The notes under the pieces are model-generated. The model worked only from the letters and a program-made list of their open reading frames with translations, did not search any database and was not told the DNA's origin. Of a DNA stretch of 59,794 nucleotides, positions 8,135 to 17,544 are shown piece by piece. The translations under genes were made by a program, and so were the position numbers. Location of the stretch: NCBI GenBank assembly GCA_002433055.1, contig DJHJ01000029.1, positions 31,038 through 90,831 on the forward strand. The letters run 5' to 3'. The stretch's first letter is position 1, and each line of letters starts with the position of its first letter. This DNA comes from Acidobacteriia bacterium UBA6623 (lineage in GTDB: Bacteria; Acidobacteriota; Terriglobia; Bryobacterales; UBA6623).

Positions 8135-8980
8135 ATGGCTAATACTTCGCCTATGCCTACAGAAGATACCGGTAAACGTTTCCGAAATTTTCGTGCACAA
8201 ATGCACGAGATTATTTTTGAAGCGGACACATTCGCTGGTAAGGCATTCGATGTTGTGTTACTGGTAGCGATTAGTCTCAGCATCGTGAATGTGATGCTGG
8301 AAAGTGTGACCGCATACCGTGTTGTCTATGGCCCGTGGCTGAGAATTATGGAATGGGGCTTTACGGCCTTGTTTGTGATGGAATACGGGCTACGTCTTTA
8401 TTGTGTCGACAAGCCATCGCAGTACGCGAAGAGTTTTTTCGGCCTAGTCGATTTAGCGGCGATCCTTCCTTCGTTCCTCAGCTTACTAGTCCCGGGAACA
8501 CAATCACTCCTTGTGGTTCGGGCTCTAAGATTACTGCGAGTGTTTAGAGTCCTAAAATTAGCACAGTACTTAGGAGAGGCAAATTTTTTGTTTGCCGCGT
8601 TGAAAGCAGGTCGAGCAAAGATCATCGTGTTCCTGACGACTATGCTTACATTGATTATGATCGTGGCTTCTGTAATGTACTTAGTAGAAGGTGAGAAGAA
8701 CGGTTTTGCAAATATCCCGACTGCGATTTATTGGGCCATCGTAACTGTTACGACCGTCGGTTACGGTGATATCACACCACAGACTTTCTTAGGAAAGAGC
8801 ATAGCTGCATTTTTGATGGTTCTGGGTTATGCGATCATAGCGGTTCCAACTGGTATTGTTTCTGCCGAATTGACTCGTCGTTGGCCTACAAAAATAAGCA
8901 CCCAGGCATGCCCTGCATGTGCGCGTGAAGGTCACGACCCAGATGCAGTCCATTGTAAACATTGCGGTGTGGCATTGTGA
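8135..8980 (+). CDS. Voltage-gated-type potassium channel with C-terminal zinc ribbon
   Basis: A 281-residue six-helix ion channel. The S4 segment has the regular arginine spacing of a voltage sensor (R129, R132, R135, R138, K141 in VVRALRLLRVFRVLKLAQ). The pore loop holds the potassium selectivity filter TVTTVGYGD (204-212), followed by the pore-lining S6 helix. After S6 comes a short cytoplasmic tail with CPAC and CKHC (C259, C262, C274, C277), a four-cysteine zinc ribbon in place of the usual RCK or cyclic-nucleotide domain. The ATG is 75 bp from the divergent GTG start of the PDZ gene. Members set membrane potential by passing K+; what the ribbon binds is unknown. Confidence 0.92.
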   Translation: MANTSPMPTEDTGKRFRNFRAQMHEIIFEADTFAGKAFDVVLLVAISLSIVNVMLESVTAYRVVYGPWLRIMEWGFTALFVMEYGLRLYCVDKPSQYAKSFFGLVDLAAILPSFLSLLVPGTQSLLVVRALRLLRVFRVLKLAQYLGEANFLFAALKAGRAKIIVFLTTMLTLIMIVASVMYLVEGEKNGFANIPTAIYWAIVTVTTVGYGDITPQTFLGKSIAAFLMVLGYAIIAVPTGIVSAELTRRWPTKISTQACPACAREGHDPDAVHCKHCGVAL

Positions 8981-9200
8981 TCTCCAACTAACTGGTCTGA
9001 GGAAGCGCAGCGACTTTAGTTGTACGACTTCCTGCCTTTCGAATCGATACCTGTCTGCATATGAGCCGGACCGGCTGTTAATAGACGATAATCGTGAGCG
9101 GTAGCTTCCGGTGGTGAGGGTAGACCTAAATTAGTAATACACTGTGTTCGGAACGTTAGCTTACGCCTATAATAGAACTTAAGATGGGGGGGGTTCCAAC
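8981..9200 (+). other. glnB upstream region with a TATAAT box
   Basis: A 220-bp gap. A perfect -10 hexamer TATAAT lies at 9168-9173, 27 bp before the glnB ATG, but no good -35 is spaced before it. I found no sigma-54 site with the required GG-N10-GC spacing. No small gene is evident. Confidence 0.35.
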
Positions 9201-9539
9201 ATGAAAAAGATCGAAGCTATCATTCAGCCGTTCAAGTTAGATGATGTTAGAGAGGCTCTCAAAGAAGCCGGCATAGACGGCATGACAATACATGACGTCC
9301 GTGGCCATGGGCGACAAAAGGGTCACACTGAGGTGTACCGCGGCCAAGAATATGAGGTGAGCCTCCTACCAAAAGTGAAGCTAGAGATAATTGTGAGTGA
9401 CGATAGAGTTCAGCAGACTTCTGAAGTATTAGTTCAGGCTGCAAGGACTGGCAAAATAGGCGATGGGAAAGTTTTCGTCTACCCTGTGGAAGAGGCGATT
9501 CGAATTCGCAATAATGATGCCGGCGACGCAGCTCTTTAA
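9201..9539 (+). CDS. glnB: Nitrogen regulatory protein PII
   Basis: A 112-residue PII signal protein of standard length. It begins MKKIEAIIQPFKLDDVREAL. The T-loop has the uridylylation tyrosine Y51 in YRGQEYEVSLLPK, with K58 for 2-oxoglutarate/ATP binding, and the C-terminal TGKIGDGKVFV signature is present. PII trimers sense 2-oxoglutarate, ATP and ADP and control ammonium assimilation and transport. The conserved Y51 and the adjacent glnD imply control by uridylylation. GlnK and GlnB cannot be separated reliably by sequence; absence of an adjacent amtB favours GlnB. The ribosome site is a run of eight G residues seven bases before the ATG. Confidence 0.95.
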   Translation: MKKIEAIIQPFKLDDVREALKEAGIDGMTIHDVRGHGRQKGHTEVYRGQEYEVSLLPKVKLEIIVSDDRVQQTSEVLVQAARTGKIGDGKVFVYPVEEAIRIRNNDAGDAAL

Positions 9540-9706
9540 CACAACCCAGACCATTTTCATCGCAGCTGTCCTCACTAGGGGTTTACCACTGCGTTTGTGT
9601 GCATTTATTAATTTCAAGCTGTTGTGGAGAAGCTTGCCCTAAAGTGGTTTACTTGCTGTGTCAGCCCTTTGGTCGTGCCCGGCAGCTTGGCTGAGTTGAG
9701 TGTCTT

Positions 9707-12274
9707 ATGCCCGAACCGCCATCGGCATCCGCCCATCAGTCCCCTAGTGAAATACGGGAAAAATTTTTTACTGATGGGGATCCGCTCACGAATGTTAGGG
9801 CGACATCTATTAGAGCTGACGCCATAGTTGCCGACAGTTTTGACCGGATATTTTCTGAGTTCAATAGGGATCATGTTGCGTTGATAGCTGTTGGTGGTTA
9901 TGGTCGCGAGCAGTTGTTTCCATATTCTGATGTGGATTTGCTTTTACTAGTCGAACACACAAGCTTCATAGTCAAGTACGAAATTCAGATATCACAGCTA
10001 TTAACGGCTTTATGGGATTCAGGTTTGCGTGTCTCTCATTCGGTCCGGTCGCTGTCTGATTGCGTTCATGTTGCGCCAGACAACACTCAATTAAATATAA
10101 GCCTGCTCGATGTGCGTTTTTTAGCCGGATGTCATGATCTTTACGAGGGCTTACGGTACCGTCAATTACCAAACTTTTACCTGCGAGAACAGCACACTCT
10201 CCTCAAAAGTTTGATGAAGTTAGCTCATCAACGCCATTTGCTTGCCGGGCAGACTATCTATCACTTGGAACCGAATGTAAAGGAGCATCCGGGTGGTTTG
10301 AGAGATTTCCAGCTGGCTTGTTGGGTTTCGCAACTCAACAACATGTCAGCAGTTCACTTTCCTGAGAGCGAAGAGTTTCTGCCCAGTGATGTCAGTGTGC
10401 AGCTTGCCGAAGCCAAGCGCTTTTTGTTCGCTGTTAGGTGTCACTTGCACTATTTTAAGGGTCGCGACGACAACAGGTTAGATTTTGAATCCCAAGATCA
10501 GATTGTGTCCAAGGTATTCAGTGAGTCTTCTTTCCCATTTCCAGAGACCGTAGAATGGATGCGCGATTACTTCCGTAATGCACGCGTCATATGCCGTCTA
10601 GCAATGCAGATGGTCGAAGAGGAAACTACCCAAAGCCAATCACTCTTCACATTTTTCCGTGATCGCAAGGCACGATTTTCAAATAAGGACTTTGTTGTTA
10701 GGCGTGGTCGGCTTTACCTGAGGAATAGTCAGGCCCTAACTGTTAACCCCGAACTGGTGCTACCACTGTTCGCTTTTGTGTCCAGGCATGGGATTCCACT
10801 GGCAGTTGAAACAGAGAGACGCGTGGTGAAGAATCTGGGAGTATTCGCTTCTTATGCAAGTGAAGGACATGGCTTTTGGGTAGTAGTTTCAGAAATTCTC
10901 TCTCAGCCGTTCGTTTATGAGGCTCTGACAGCCATGCACGAGATTGGGGTATTAACTGCTCTATTCCCAGAGTTTGAAAACGTCGACTGTTTGGTGGTTC
11001 GTGACTTCTATCATCGATTCACAGTAGACGAACATACCTTCATTACCATACAGACTCTTCGAGATCTACCGTCGAGAGAAGGTGAGCTGACTCAACGTTA
11101 CGCTAGCTTGGCGGCGGAACTGGATCGCCCCGAAGTTCTCTTCTTCGCTTTGCTCTTTCATGATGTCGGCAAAGGTGCACCCAATGGTGATCATTCCGAA
11201 AGAGGTCTTGTGTTAGCTGATACTGCGATGGAGCGCATCCAGATTGACCAAGAGGATCGTGAGACTGTTCGTTTCCTGATTCGACATCACTTGACGATGT
11301 CGGAGACGATGACTAGTCGCGATCTAAGCGCACCAGAGACCATTGAACAGATAGCAGAACTTGTTGAGACTACAGAACGCCTCAAAGCATTAACTTTAAT
11401 GACTTTTGCCGATATAAGTGCTGTCAATCCTGAAGCCATGACTGACTGGCGAAAACAACTTTTGTGGCAGCTATATATTGCAACTCATCGTTCTTTGAGT
11501 AGAGACATTGAGGAACATAGAATTAACATCGATACTTCTGAAGCACTATTTGAACGAATTACCGGTGAGGAGAGCAAAAATCTGCGAAGTTTTTTAGAAG
11601 GTTTTCCACGCCGATACTTACGAACTCACTCTGTCGATCAGGTCATAGGACAATTTCATCTGAGTCAGACACTTGGAGTAAAATCTGCAGCGATAAGCCT
11701 TACGCGGAAGCACTCACACTACGAAGTTGTGGTGGTTGCCCATGATCGACCATTCTTGTTTGCTTCTCTGTGCGCTACATTTTCCGGTTTTGGCCTCAAT
11801 ATTGAGAAAGTCGAGGCATTTGCGAATGCTGATGGTCTGATTTTGGATACATTTATCGTCTCTGACCCTCACAGATCACTAGAATTAAACCCGGGTGAAA
11901 CCATTCGGATTAAGAAGGCACTGAGGGAGACCGCCGAAGGAATCGCGGATATGGACAAGTTTACCTCTCGGAAAATCTCCGCACAGGATAAATGGCATAT
12001 AGGGGTTAAACCTTTAGTTTCCTATGACAACGAAACTTCCCCAAGTGCGACCATCTTTAACGTCTGTGCGGCAGATCGAACCGGCTTACTGTTCGATTTG
12101 GCCGCGAAGTTTTCACAACATGGGTGCAGTATTGAAGTTGTTTTGATTGACACGCAGGGTCACCGAGCGTTCGATGTTTTCTATCTAGTTGGTCCGAATG
12201 GTGATAAGCTGTCGAGCGATATGTGCACATACATCAGCACCGAGCTGACTGCGGTGATCTCTCTTGAATCGTAG
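9707..12274 (+). CDS. glnD: [Protein-PII] uridylyltransferase / uridylyl-removing enzyme GlnD
   Basis: An 855-residue protein, close to the usual 850-900. The N-terminal nucleotidyltransferase has VGGYGREQLFPYSDVDLLL (62-80) with metal-binding D75 and D77. A central HD hydrolase domain carries H443 and the H485-D486 pair in LLFHDVGKG. Two ACT domains occupy about 676-745 and 785-855. GlnD attaches UMP to PII when glutamine is low and removes it when glutamine is high, with glutamine sensed by the ACT domains. The gene lies 167 bp after glnB and before two glutamine synthetase genes, so the cluster links sensing to its target. The ATG lacks a strong Shine-Dalgarno sequence. Confidence 0.95.
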   Translation: MPEPPSASAHQSPSEIREKFFTDGDPLTNVRATSIRADAIVADSFDRIFSEFNRDHVALIAVGGYGREQLFPYSDVDLLLLVEHTSFIVKYEIQISQLLTALWDSGLRVSHSVRSLSDCVHVAPDNTQLNISLLDVRFLAGCHDLYEGLRYRQLPNFYLREQHTLLKSLMKLAHQRHLLAGQTIYHLEPNVKEHPGGLRDFQLACWVSQLNNMSAVHFPESEEFLPSDVSVQLAEAKRFLFAVRCHLHYFKGRDDNRLDFESQDQIVSKVFSESSFPFPETVEWMRDYFRNARVICRLAMQMVEEETTQSQSLFTFFRDRKARFSNKDFVVRRGRLYLRNSQALTVNPELVLPLFAFVSRHGIPLAVETERRVVKNLGVFASYASEGHGFWVVVSEILSQPFVYEALTAMHEIGVLTALFPEFENVDCLVVRDFYHRFTVDEHTFITIQTLRDLPSREGELTQRYASLAAELDRPEVLFFALLFHDVGKGAPNGDHSERGLVLADTAMERIQIDQEDRETVRFLIRHHLTMSETMTSRDLSAPETIEQIAELVETTERLKALTLMTFADISAVNPEAMTDWRKQLLWQLYIATHRSLSRDIEEHRINIDTSEALFERITGEESKNLRSFLEGFPRRYLRTHSVDQVIGQFHLSQTLGVKSAAISLTRKHSHYEVVVVAHDRPFLFASLCATFSGFGLNIEKVEAFANADGLILDTFIVSDPHRSLELNPGETIRIKKALRETAEGIADMDKFTSRKISAQDKWHIGVKPLVSYDNETSPSATIFNVCAADRTGLLFDLAAKFSQHGCSIEVVLIDTQGHRAFDVFYLVGPNGDKLSSDMCTYISTELTAVISLES

Positions 12275-12432
12275 GTAATTTCGGATTTGTTGAATTAGGC
12301 TGGCAGTTTCTGCTTCCATCGAAACTTTTTATAGGACAGAATTTACCCTGGAACCCACTGCTAGGTGTGTTACGATTTGGTTCTCCTACTCAGTAGGATT
12401 GGGACGGTTTTGACTGCGCCCCTTTTGAAGCG

Positions 12433-13854
12433 ATGCTCACCGTTAGAACACCGAAAGAAGTGCTTCAGTTGGCTCGAGACAAAGAAGCTCGCATGCTGGA
12501 TTTGCGCTTTGTTGATCTGCCTGGTCTATGGCAGCATGTCACATTCCCTATCACTCAACTCAGTGAGAAGACCTTCGAGGATGGCTTTGGGTTTGATGGC
12601 TCCAGCATTAGAGGTTGGCAGGCGATTAGTGAAAGTGACATGTTGATCGTTCCTGACCCGAATACGGCAGTGATGGATCCATTTACCGATATTCCAACGT
12701 TGGTAATGATTGCCAACGTAGTGGACCCGGTCACTAAACAACACTACGAACGTGATCCTCGCTGGATTGCCCAGAAGGCAGAGCAATACCTGCGCTACAC
12801 AGACATTGGGGATGCGGCCTTTTTTGGACCGGAAGCAGAGTTTTTCATATTCGATAACATTAGCTTCGATCAGTCTCACAATTACGGTTTCTATTACATC
12901 GATGCGGAAGAAGGTAGATGGAATTCGAGTCGCAAACGAGACAATTTGGGGTATCGTCCGCGTTACAAGGAAGGGTACTTCCCAGTTCCCCCCACTGATC
13001 ACCACCAGAATATTCGTTCAGAAATGGTGACTACAATGCAAGATTGTGGACTCGATATTGAGTGTCACCACCACGAGGTTGCTACTGGCGGTCAAGGTGA
13101 AATTGATCAGAAATATGGACCTTTGGTTAGCGCAGCAGACAACTTGATGATCTATAAATATGTTGTGCGCAATGTTGCTTTTCGATATGGCCACACAGCA
13201 ACCTTCATGCCAAAACCACTGTGGGATGATAACGGTAGTGGCATGCACGTTCACCAGAGTATTTGGAAACAGGGAAAAACCCTGTTTGCTGGTGAACAGT
13301 ATGCGGGACTCAGTGAAACAGCGCTCTACTACATAGGGGGATTGCTCAAGCATGCGCCTGCACTGGTTGCTTTTTGTGCACCGACGACGAACAGCTATAA
13401 GCGCCTTGTGCCAGGATTTGAAGCGCCCGTGAATTTGGCCTATTCTCGCCGTAACCGCTCAGCAGCCTGTCGTATCCCTATGTATTCCTCCGAACCAAAT
13501 AGTAAACGCGTCGAGTTTCGGCCGCCGGACCCATCAGCCAATCCATACTTGGCTTTTGCGGCGATGTTAATGGCGGGGTTGGATGGAATTCAGCACCAGA
13601 TCGATCCAGGTGAGCCCCTTGATAAGGACATTTATGACCTGTCACCTGAGGAGATGCGCCAGGTTCCATCGCTCCCTTCATCGCTTGACGGCGCACTTCA
13701 GGCCTTGGAGCGTGACCACGAATTTTTGACACGCCAGGATGTCTTCACAGAGGAAGTTATCGAAACCTGGATGGACTACAAGATGCAGAATGAAGTAGAT
13801 GCGGTGCGTCAGAGGCCGCATCCGTATGAGTTTGCTTTGTATTACGACATTTAA
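12433..13854 (+). CDS. glnA: Type I glutamine synthetase, first copy
   Basis: A 473-residue GSI enzyme making glutamine from glutamate, ammonium and ATP. Active-site elements are intact: GFDGSSIRGW, GPEAEFFIFD (metal-binding glutamates), HHEVATGGQGEID, GSGMHVHQS, and the segment around 13415-13470 with GFEAPVNLAYSRRNRSAACR. The adenylylation-site tyrosine is present in DIYDLSPEE, so control by GlnE is possible, though no glnE is in the window. The gene follows glnD by 158 bp and precedes a second glnA by 24 bp. The two proteins align along their whole length, indicating tandem duplication. The ATG has only a weak ribosome site. Confidence 0.95.
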   Translation: MLTVRTPKEVLQLARDKEARMLDLRFVDLPGLWQHVTFPITQLSEKTFEDGFGFDGSSIRGWQAISESDMLIVPDPNTAVMDPFTDIPTLVMIANVVDPVTKQHYERDPRWIAQKAEQYLRYTDIGDAAFFGPEAEFFIFDNISFDQSHNYGFYYIDAEEGRWNSSRKRDNLGYRPRYKEGYFPVPPTDHHQNIRSEMVTTMQDCGLDIECHHHEVATGGQGEIDQKYGPLVSAADNLMIYKYVVRNVAFRYGHTATFMPKPLWDDNGSGMHVHQSIWKQGKTLFAGEQYAGLSETALYYIGGLLKHAPALVAFCAPTTNSYKRLVPGFEAPVNLAYSRRNRSAACRIPMYSSEPNSKRVEFRPPDPSANPYLAFAAMLMAGLDGIQHQIDPGEPLDKDIYDLSPEEMRQVPSLPSSLDGALQALERDHEFLTRQDVFTEEVIETWMDYKMQNEVDAVRQRPHPYEFALYYDI

Positions 13855-13878
13855 GTAATAAGTAAGGAGATACGACGT

Positions 13879-15303
13879 ATGCCTAACACGCCAAAAGATG
13901 TCCAGAAGATCGCTGCCGATGGTGGCGCTCAAGTAGTGGATTTCAAATTTATAGATTTGCCAGGAGTCTGGCAACATTTTTCAATTCCCGTGGAAGATCT
14001 AGAGCCAGACCTATTCGAAGATGGTCTTGGATTTGATGGATCTAGTGTTCGGGGTTTTCAACAAATTCAGGAAAGCGATATGCTACTGATGCCAGACCCC
14101 GACACGGCCTTCATGGACCCTATGCGAGAAGCGCCAACTCTTAGCATTATTTGCAATGTGGAGGATCCGTTGACGAGACAACCATATAGTCGCGATCCAC
14201 GCCATATTGCAAAGAAAGCAGAGTCTTTTCTGGAAAGCTCTGGCATTGCAGATACGAGCTATTGGGGCCCGGAGCCGGAGTTCTACATCTTCAACGATGT
14301 GCGTTACAGCCAGTCAGCTAATAGCGGTTTCTATTCAGTCGATTCGGCGGAGGGAACTTGGAACAGCGGCAGAGAAGAAGAGGGTGGCAATCTTGGCTAC
14401 AAACTACGCCACAAGGAAGGATACTTCCCAGTTCCTCCGGCTGACAGCATGCAGGACATCCGTACGAAGATGATGTTGGCGATGAAAGCCTTTGATGTGA
14501 AGATCGAAGTCCATCACCACGAGGTTGGGACAGCGGGACAAGCAGAGATAGACATGCGTTACAACTCGCTTACCGCTATGGCAGACAGCGTGATGTACTA
14601 CAAGTACGTCATTCGCAATGTCGCGAAAGAAAATGGACTTTCGGTGACCTTTATGCCTAAACCACTCTACGGAGACAACGGTAGTGGCATGCATGTCCAT
14701 CAAAGTTTATGGAAGGGGAAGTCGAACGTGTTCTTTGAAGAAGGTGGATATGCTTCTTTGAGTGAAACTGCGCTGCACTATATCGGTGGCCTGCTCAAAC
14801 ATGCCCCGGCGCTGTTGGCGTTCACAAACCCGACTACGAATTCCTACAGACGCTTGGTTCCAGGGTATGAAGCACCTGTAAATCTGGCCTATTCGATGCG
14901 TAATCGCTCAGCAGCGTGTCGAATCCCGATGTACTCACAGAGTGAGGCCGCAAAACGTATTGAATTCCGTTGCCCTGATCCTTCTTGCAACCCATACCTG
15001 GCTTTCTCGGCCATGCTTATGGCAGGACTAGACGGCGTGGTCAACAAAATAGACCCCGGTTCAGCTATGGATAAGAACTTGTATGATCTACCTCCAGAAG
15101 AGTTGGCTGCGGTTAAGACAACGCCAGGATCACTGGGAGATGTGTTAAACGCTCTGGAGGATGACCACGAGTTTCTACTTCGCGGTGACGTATTCACCCA
15201 GGATGTTGTGGACACTTGGATCGAATATAAGCGAGAAAATGAACTGGATGCTGTGAACCTAAGGCCGGTACCGTACGAGTTCTATCTGTACTACGATCTA
15301 TAG
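13879..15303 (+). CDS. glnA: Type I glutamine synthetase, second copy
   Basis: A 474-residue GSI paralogue, collinear with the preceding gene and with all catalytic segments kept: GFDGSSVRGF, GPEPEFYIFN, HHEVGTAGQAEID, GSGMHVHQS and GYEAPVNLAYSMRNRS. The adenylylation-site tyrosine is in NLYDLPPEE. It starts 24 bp after the first copy, with AAGGAG upstream of its ATG, so the pair is surely cotranscribed. Sequence differences are spread out rather than clustered at the active site, so both appear functional and may differ in affinity, feedback inhibition or regulation. A strong hairpin follows at 15318. Confidence 0.95.
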   Translation: MPNTPKDVQKIAADGGAQVVDFKFIDLPGVWQHFSIPVEDLEPDLFEDGLGFDGSSVRGFQQIQESDMLLMPDPDTAFMDPMREAPTLSIICNVEDPLTRQPYSRDPRHIAKKAESFLESSGIADTSYWGPEPEFYIFNDVRYSQSANSGFYSVDSAEGTWNSGREEEGGNLGYKLRHKEGYFPVPPADSMQDIRTKMMLAMKAFDVKIEVHHHEVGTAGQAEIDMRYNSLTAMADSVMYYKYVIRNVAKENGLSVTFMPKPLYGDNGSGMHVHQSLWKGKSNVFFEEGGYASLSETALHYIGGLLKHAPALLAFTNPTTNSYRRLVPGYEAPVNLAYSMRNRSAACRIPMYSQSEAAKRIEFRCPDPSCNPYLAFSAMLMAGLDGVVNKIDPGSAMDKNLYDLPPEELAAVKTTPGSLGDVLNALEDDHEFLLRGDVFTQDVVDTWIEYKRENELDAVNLRPVPYEFYLYYDL

Positions 15304-15317
15304 ATTCAGGTTTTCAG

Positions 15318-15345
15318 AGCGGACTCAGTTTTAACTGAGTCCGCT
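15318..15345 (+). terminator. Perfect 13-bp hairpin after glnA pair
   Basis: AGCGGACTCAGTT (15318-15330) and its exact complement (15333-15345) flank two bases, 15 bp after the second glnA stop. There is no T run after it, so it may be a transcript-stabilising or Rho-assisted end rather than a classic intrinsic terminator. Confidence 0.6.
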
Positions 15346-15454
15346 TGGACTCGGCCCTAGATCCGCTGTACGCTCGCCTTCTAGTGCTGGGTTATAGAAT
15401 TGAATTGGCCGAAGAAGTAGCGTTTAGCGATGAAAGGATGGTACCTGGTAAGAG

Positions 15455-15949
15455 ATGGCACATGAAGATATTCCTCTAGTAGCTGTTGTTATGGGAAGCA
15501 AGTCCGATTGGACGACCATGCAACATGCTCACGAAACGTTGGATCGGTTCGAGATTGCTCATGAGTGTAAGGTGATGTCGGCACATCGCACGCCCGATAT
15601 TACTGCTGAATACGCCTCGTCGGCTGAAGAACGTGGCACGCAAGTTATGATTGCTGCTGCTGGTGGGGCAGCACATCTGGCCGGAGTGATTGCAGCACAT
15701 ACGCTCTTACCCGTGCTCGGTGTACCAATTGAAAGTCCTGCCCTTAAGGGAATGGATTCACTTTTGGCCACTGTTCAAATGCCAGGTGGTATTCCTGTTG
15801 GAACTCTGGCCATAGGGAAGCCTGGTGCGGTCAATGCCGCCTTACTTGCGGTTCATATTCTATCGAATAATGATCAAGAATTACGTGAGAAATTGAGAGC
15901 CTTCCGTGCAGAACAGGCACAGAAAGTGCAACAGGCAACGTTGGACTGA
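15455..15949 (+). CDS. purE: N5-carboxyaminoimidazole ribonucleotide mutase PurE
   Basis: A 164-residue class I PurE. It shows VVMGSKSDW (11-19), the catalytic-histidine segment SAHRTP with H44, AAAGGAAHLAGV and PVLGVPIES. The enzyme moves the carboxyl group of N5-CAIR to give CAIR in de novo purine synthesis. purK, its usual partner, is not adjacent. It stands alone between the glutamine synthetase hairpin and the convergent regulator gene. Purine synthesis uses glutamine heavily, which may explain proximity to glnA, but this is only inference. Confidence 0.96.
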   Translation: MAHEDIPLVAVVMGSKSDWTTMQHAHETLDRFEIAHECKVMSAHRTPDITAEYASSAEERGTQVMIAAAGGAAHLAGVIAAHTLLPVLGVPIESPALKGMDSLLATVQMPGGIPVGTLAIGKPGAVNAALLAVHILSNNDQELREKLRAFRAEQAQKVQQATLD

Positions 15950-16086
15950 CAAGTCCAAGACTGATTTTCTTATCCTTGCCAAAAATTATTGAAAAGTGAA
16001 AATCTTCAGCACGAGGAGTTCTGAAGGGGTTTTTCTAATGGTTGAGACAGGGCGAAGGATTGCAGACGCCCGGGCCTCGATTGTTG

Positions 16087-17544
16087 CTATTGAGTTAGCC
16101 CGCGGTGTCTTTTGACATCGATGTGAAGACGCTGAATTTTTTGGTTGAGAGTGGATAGTGCCATATGAAGGCGCTTGGCTGCCTCAGTTTGGCTCCATTC
16201 GGACTTTTCGAGCTCCTCCAAGATGACACGTCTTTCGAATTCTTCTACGATTTCAAACAAACTGGCCCCTGCGGCTGGTTTGATTGTTACCGGCATTGGC
16301 ATGTGTTGAACACCATCAAATCCAAGTATGGACTCGGGCAATAGCTCGACTTGTACCTCTGTTTCAGTGGCAAGTGCTGTTGCGCGCTCAACGACATTTT
16401 CCAACTCACGAATGTTTCCCGGCCAACTGTAATTTAATAGTAACTTCATAGCAGACGGTGAAAAATGCAGGATGGAATGTTTGGCTGAATCAACAAAGCG
16501 TTCATTTTCGAGACAGTAATGGTCGAAAAAGTGTTCTATGAGCAAAGGTATATCTTCAACTCTTTCTCGAAGTAGTGGTAGGTTGATTTGGATAACATTG
16601 AGTCGGTAATAAAGATCCTTGCGAAATGTTCCATTTTGGACAAGTTCTTCTAGATTGCTACTTGTGGCTGCAACAATTCGAACATCCACCTTCACGGGCT
16701 TGCTGGATCCAACTGGAATGCATTCGCGTTCTTGAATCACGCGCAATAGTTTGGCTTGCATATTGGCGTCGAGAGTGTTTATTTCGTCAATAAAAATTGT
16801 GCCATTATCGGCGGCAGTAAAATAACCTTTGTGTGGTTGTCTGGAATCGATAGAGGTGTCGTTAATATCACCAAAAAAAGCTGCTTCCAGGTAGTCGATT
16901 TGGATCGCGCTGGCATCAACAGATACAAACGGACATTCCGATCGCTGTGAGTTGGCATGGATTGCTTTGGCAAGCAGTTCTTTGCCAGTGCCAGTATCAC
17001 CTTGAATTAGCACCGTAGAACGGCTAGGGGCGATCTGTTCAACTAGCTCAAAAACGCGTCGGATCTTCTCACTTTTTCCGACAATGTTTGAGAAACTGTA
17101 GCGTTCTTTCAGCGTATTTTTCAGGTGAAAGTTTTCTTGTTCGAGCCGTCGCCGTTCGATAGTGCTGGCTATTTCGAGCAAAAGCTTTTCATTATTCCAG
17201 GGTTTGGTGCAGAAATTGTTGGCCCCTGATTTTGTAGCTGCAACTGCTGTGTCGATAGATCCGTATGCTGTGAGCATTACGATGGGTGTTGCTTGATCCT
17301 GCAAACGGACTTTTTTGAGAATATCTAGTCCAGATATGTCCGGCAACATCAGATCGAGCAAGACCAGATCGAATGCCTTAACGGCCATCATGTCTAGCCC
17401 TCGTTTGCCTGTGAGAGCAGTTGAAACTTCGTACTGTTCTTCTTCAAGAAGAATCTTCAGACTTTCCAGGATCGTCTCCTCGTCATCTATTACAAGGATT
17501 TTTCCTTTTGGTGCGAAGGCTTTCTGTACGGAGACATCAGGCAT
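16087..17544 (-). CDS. NtrC-type response regulator lacking the GAFTGA motif
   Basis: A 485-residue protein with a receiver domain (about 14-125; phosphorylation site D64, conserved K114), an AAA+ domain (about 150-385; Walker A GDTGTGKE at 182-189, Walker B TIFIDE at 249-254, WPGNIRELENVVERA) and a Fis-type helix-turn-helix at the C terminus (SQTEAAKRLHMALSTLNQKI). The loop that contacts sigma-54, normally GAFTGA between LFGHEK and the Walker B strand, is absent: residues 224-243 read FGDINDTSIDSRQPHKGYFT. It probably binds DNA in response to phosphorylation without activating sigma-54 RNA polymerase, as proposed for TyrR-like regulators. The gene overlaps the kinase gene by 8 bp. Confidence 0.9.
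   Translation of the reverse strand: MPDVSVQKAFAPKGKILVIDDEETILESLKILLEEEQYEVSTALTGKRGLDMMAVKAFDLVLLDLMLPDISGLDILKKVRLQDQATPIVMLTAYGSIDTAVAATKSGANNFCTKPWNNEKLLLEIASTIERRRLEQENFHLKNTLKERYSFSNIVGKSEKIRRVFELVEQIAPSRSTVLIQGDTGTGKELLAKAIHANSQRSECPFVSVDASAIQIDYLEAAFFGDINDTSIDSRQPHKGYFTAADNGTIFIDEINTLDANMQAKLLRVIQERECIPVGSSKPVKVDVRIVAATSSNLEELVQNGTFRKDLYYRLNVIQINLPLLRERVEDIPLLIEHFFDHYCLENERFVDSAKHSILHFSPSAMKLLLNYSWPGNIRELENVVERATALATETEVQVELLPESILGFDGVQHMPMPVTIKPAAGASLFEIVEEFERRVILEELEKSEWSQTEAAKRLHMALSTLNQKIQRLHIDVKRHRGLTQ

Noticed and set aside
9186..9193. Run of eight G before glnB as a phase-variable tract
   Set aside because: It is in the Shine-Dalgarno position and serves as a plausible ribosome site; there is no sign of contingency-gene biology.
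12301..12320. Sigma-54-like site TGGCAG...TGCTT before the first glnA
   Set aside because: GG and GC are separated by 8 rather than the required 10 bases.
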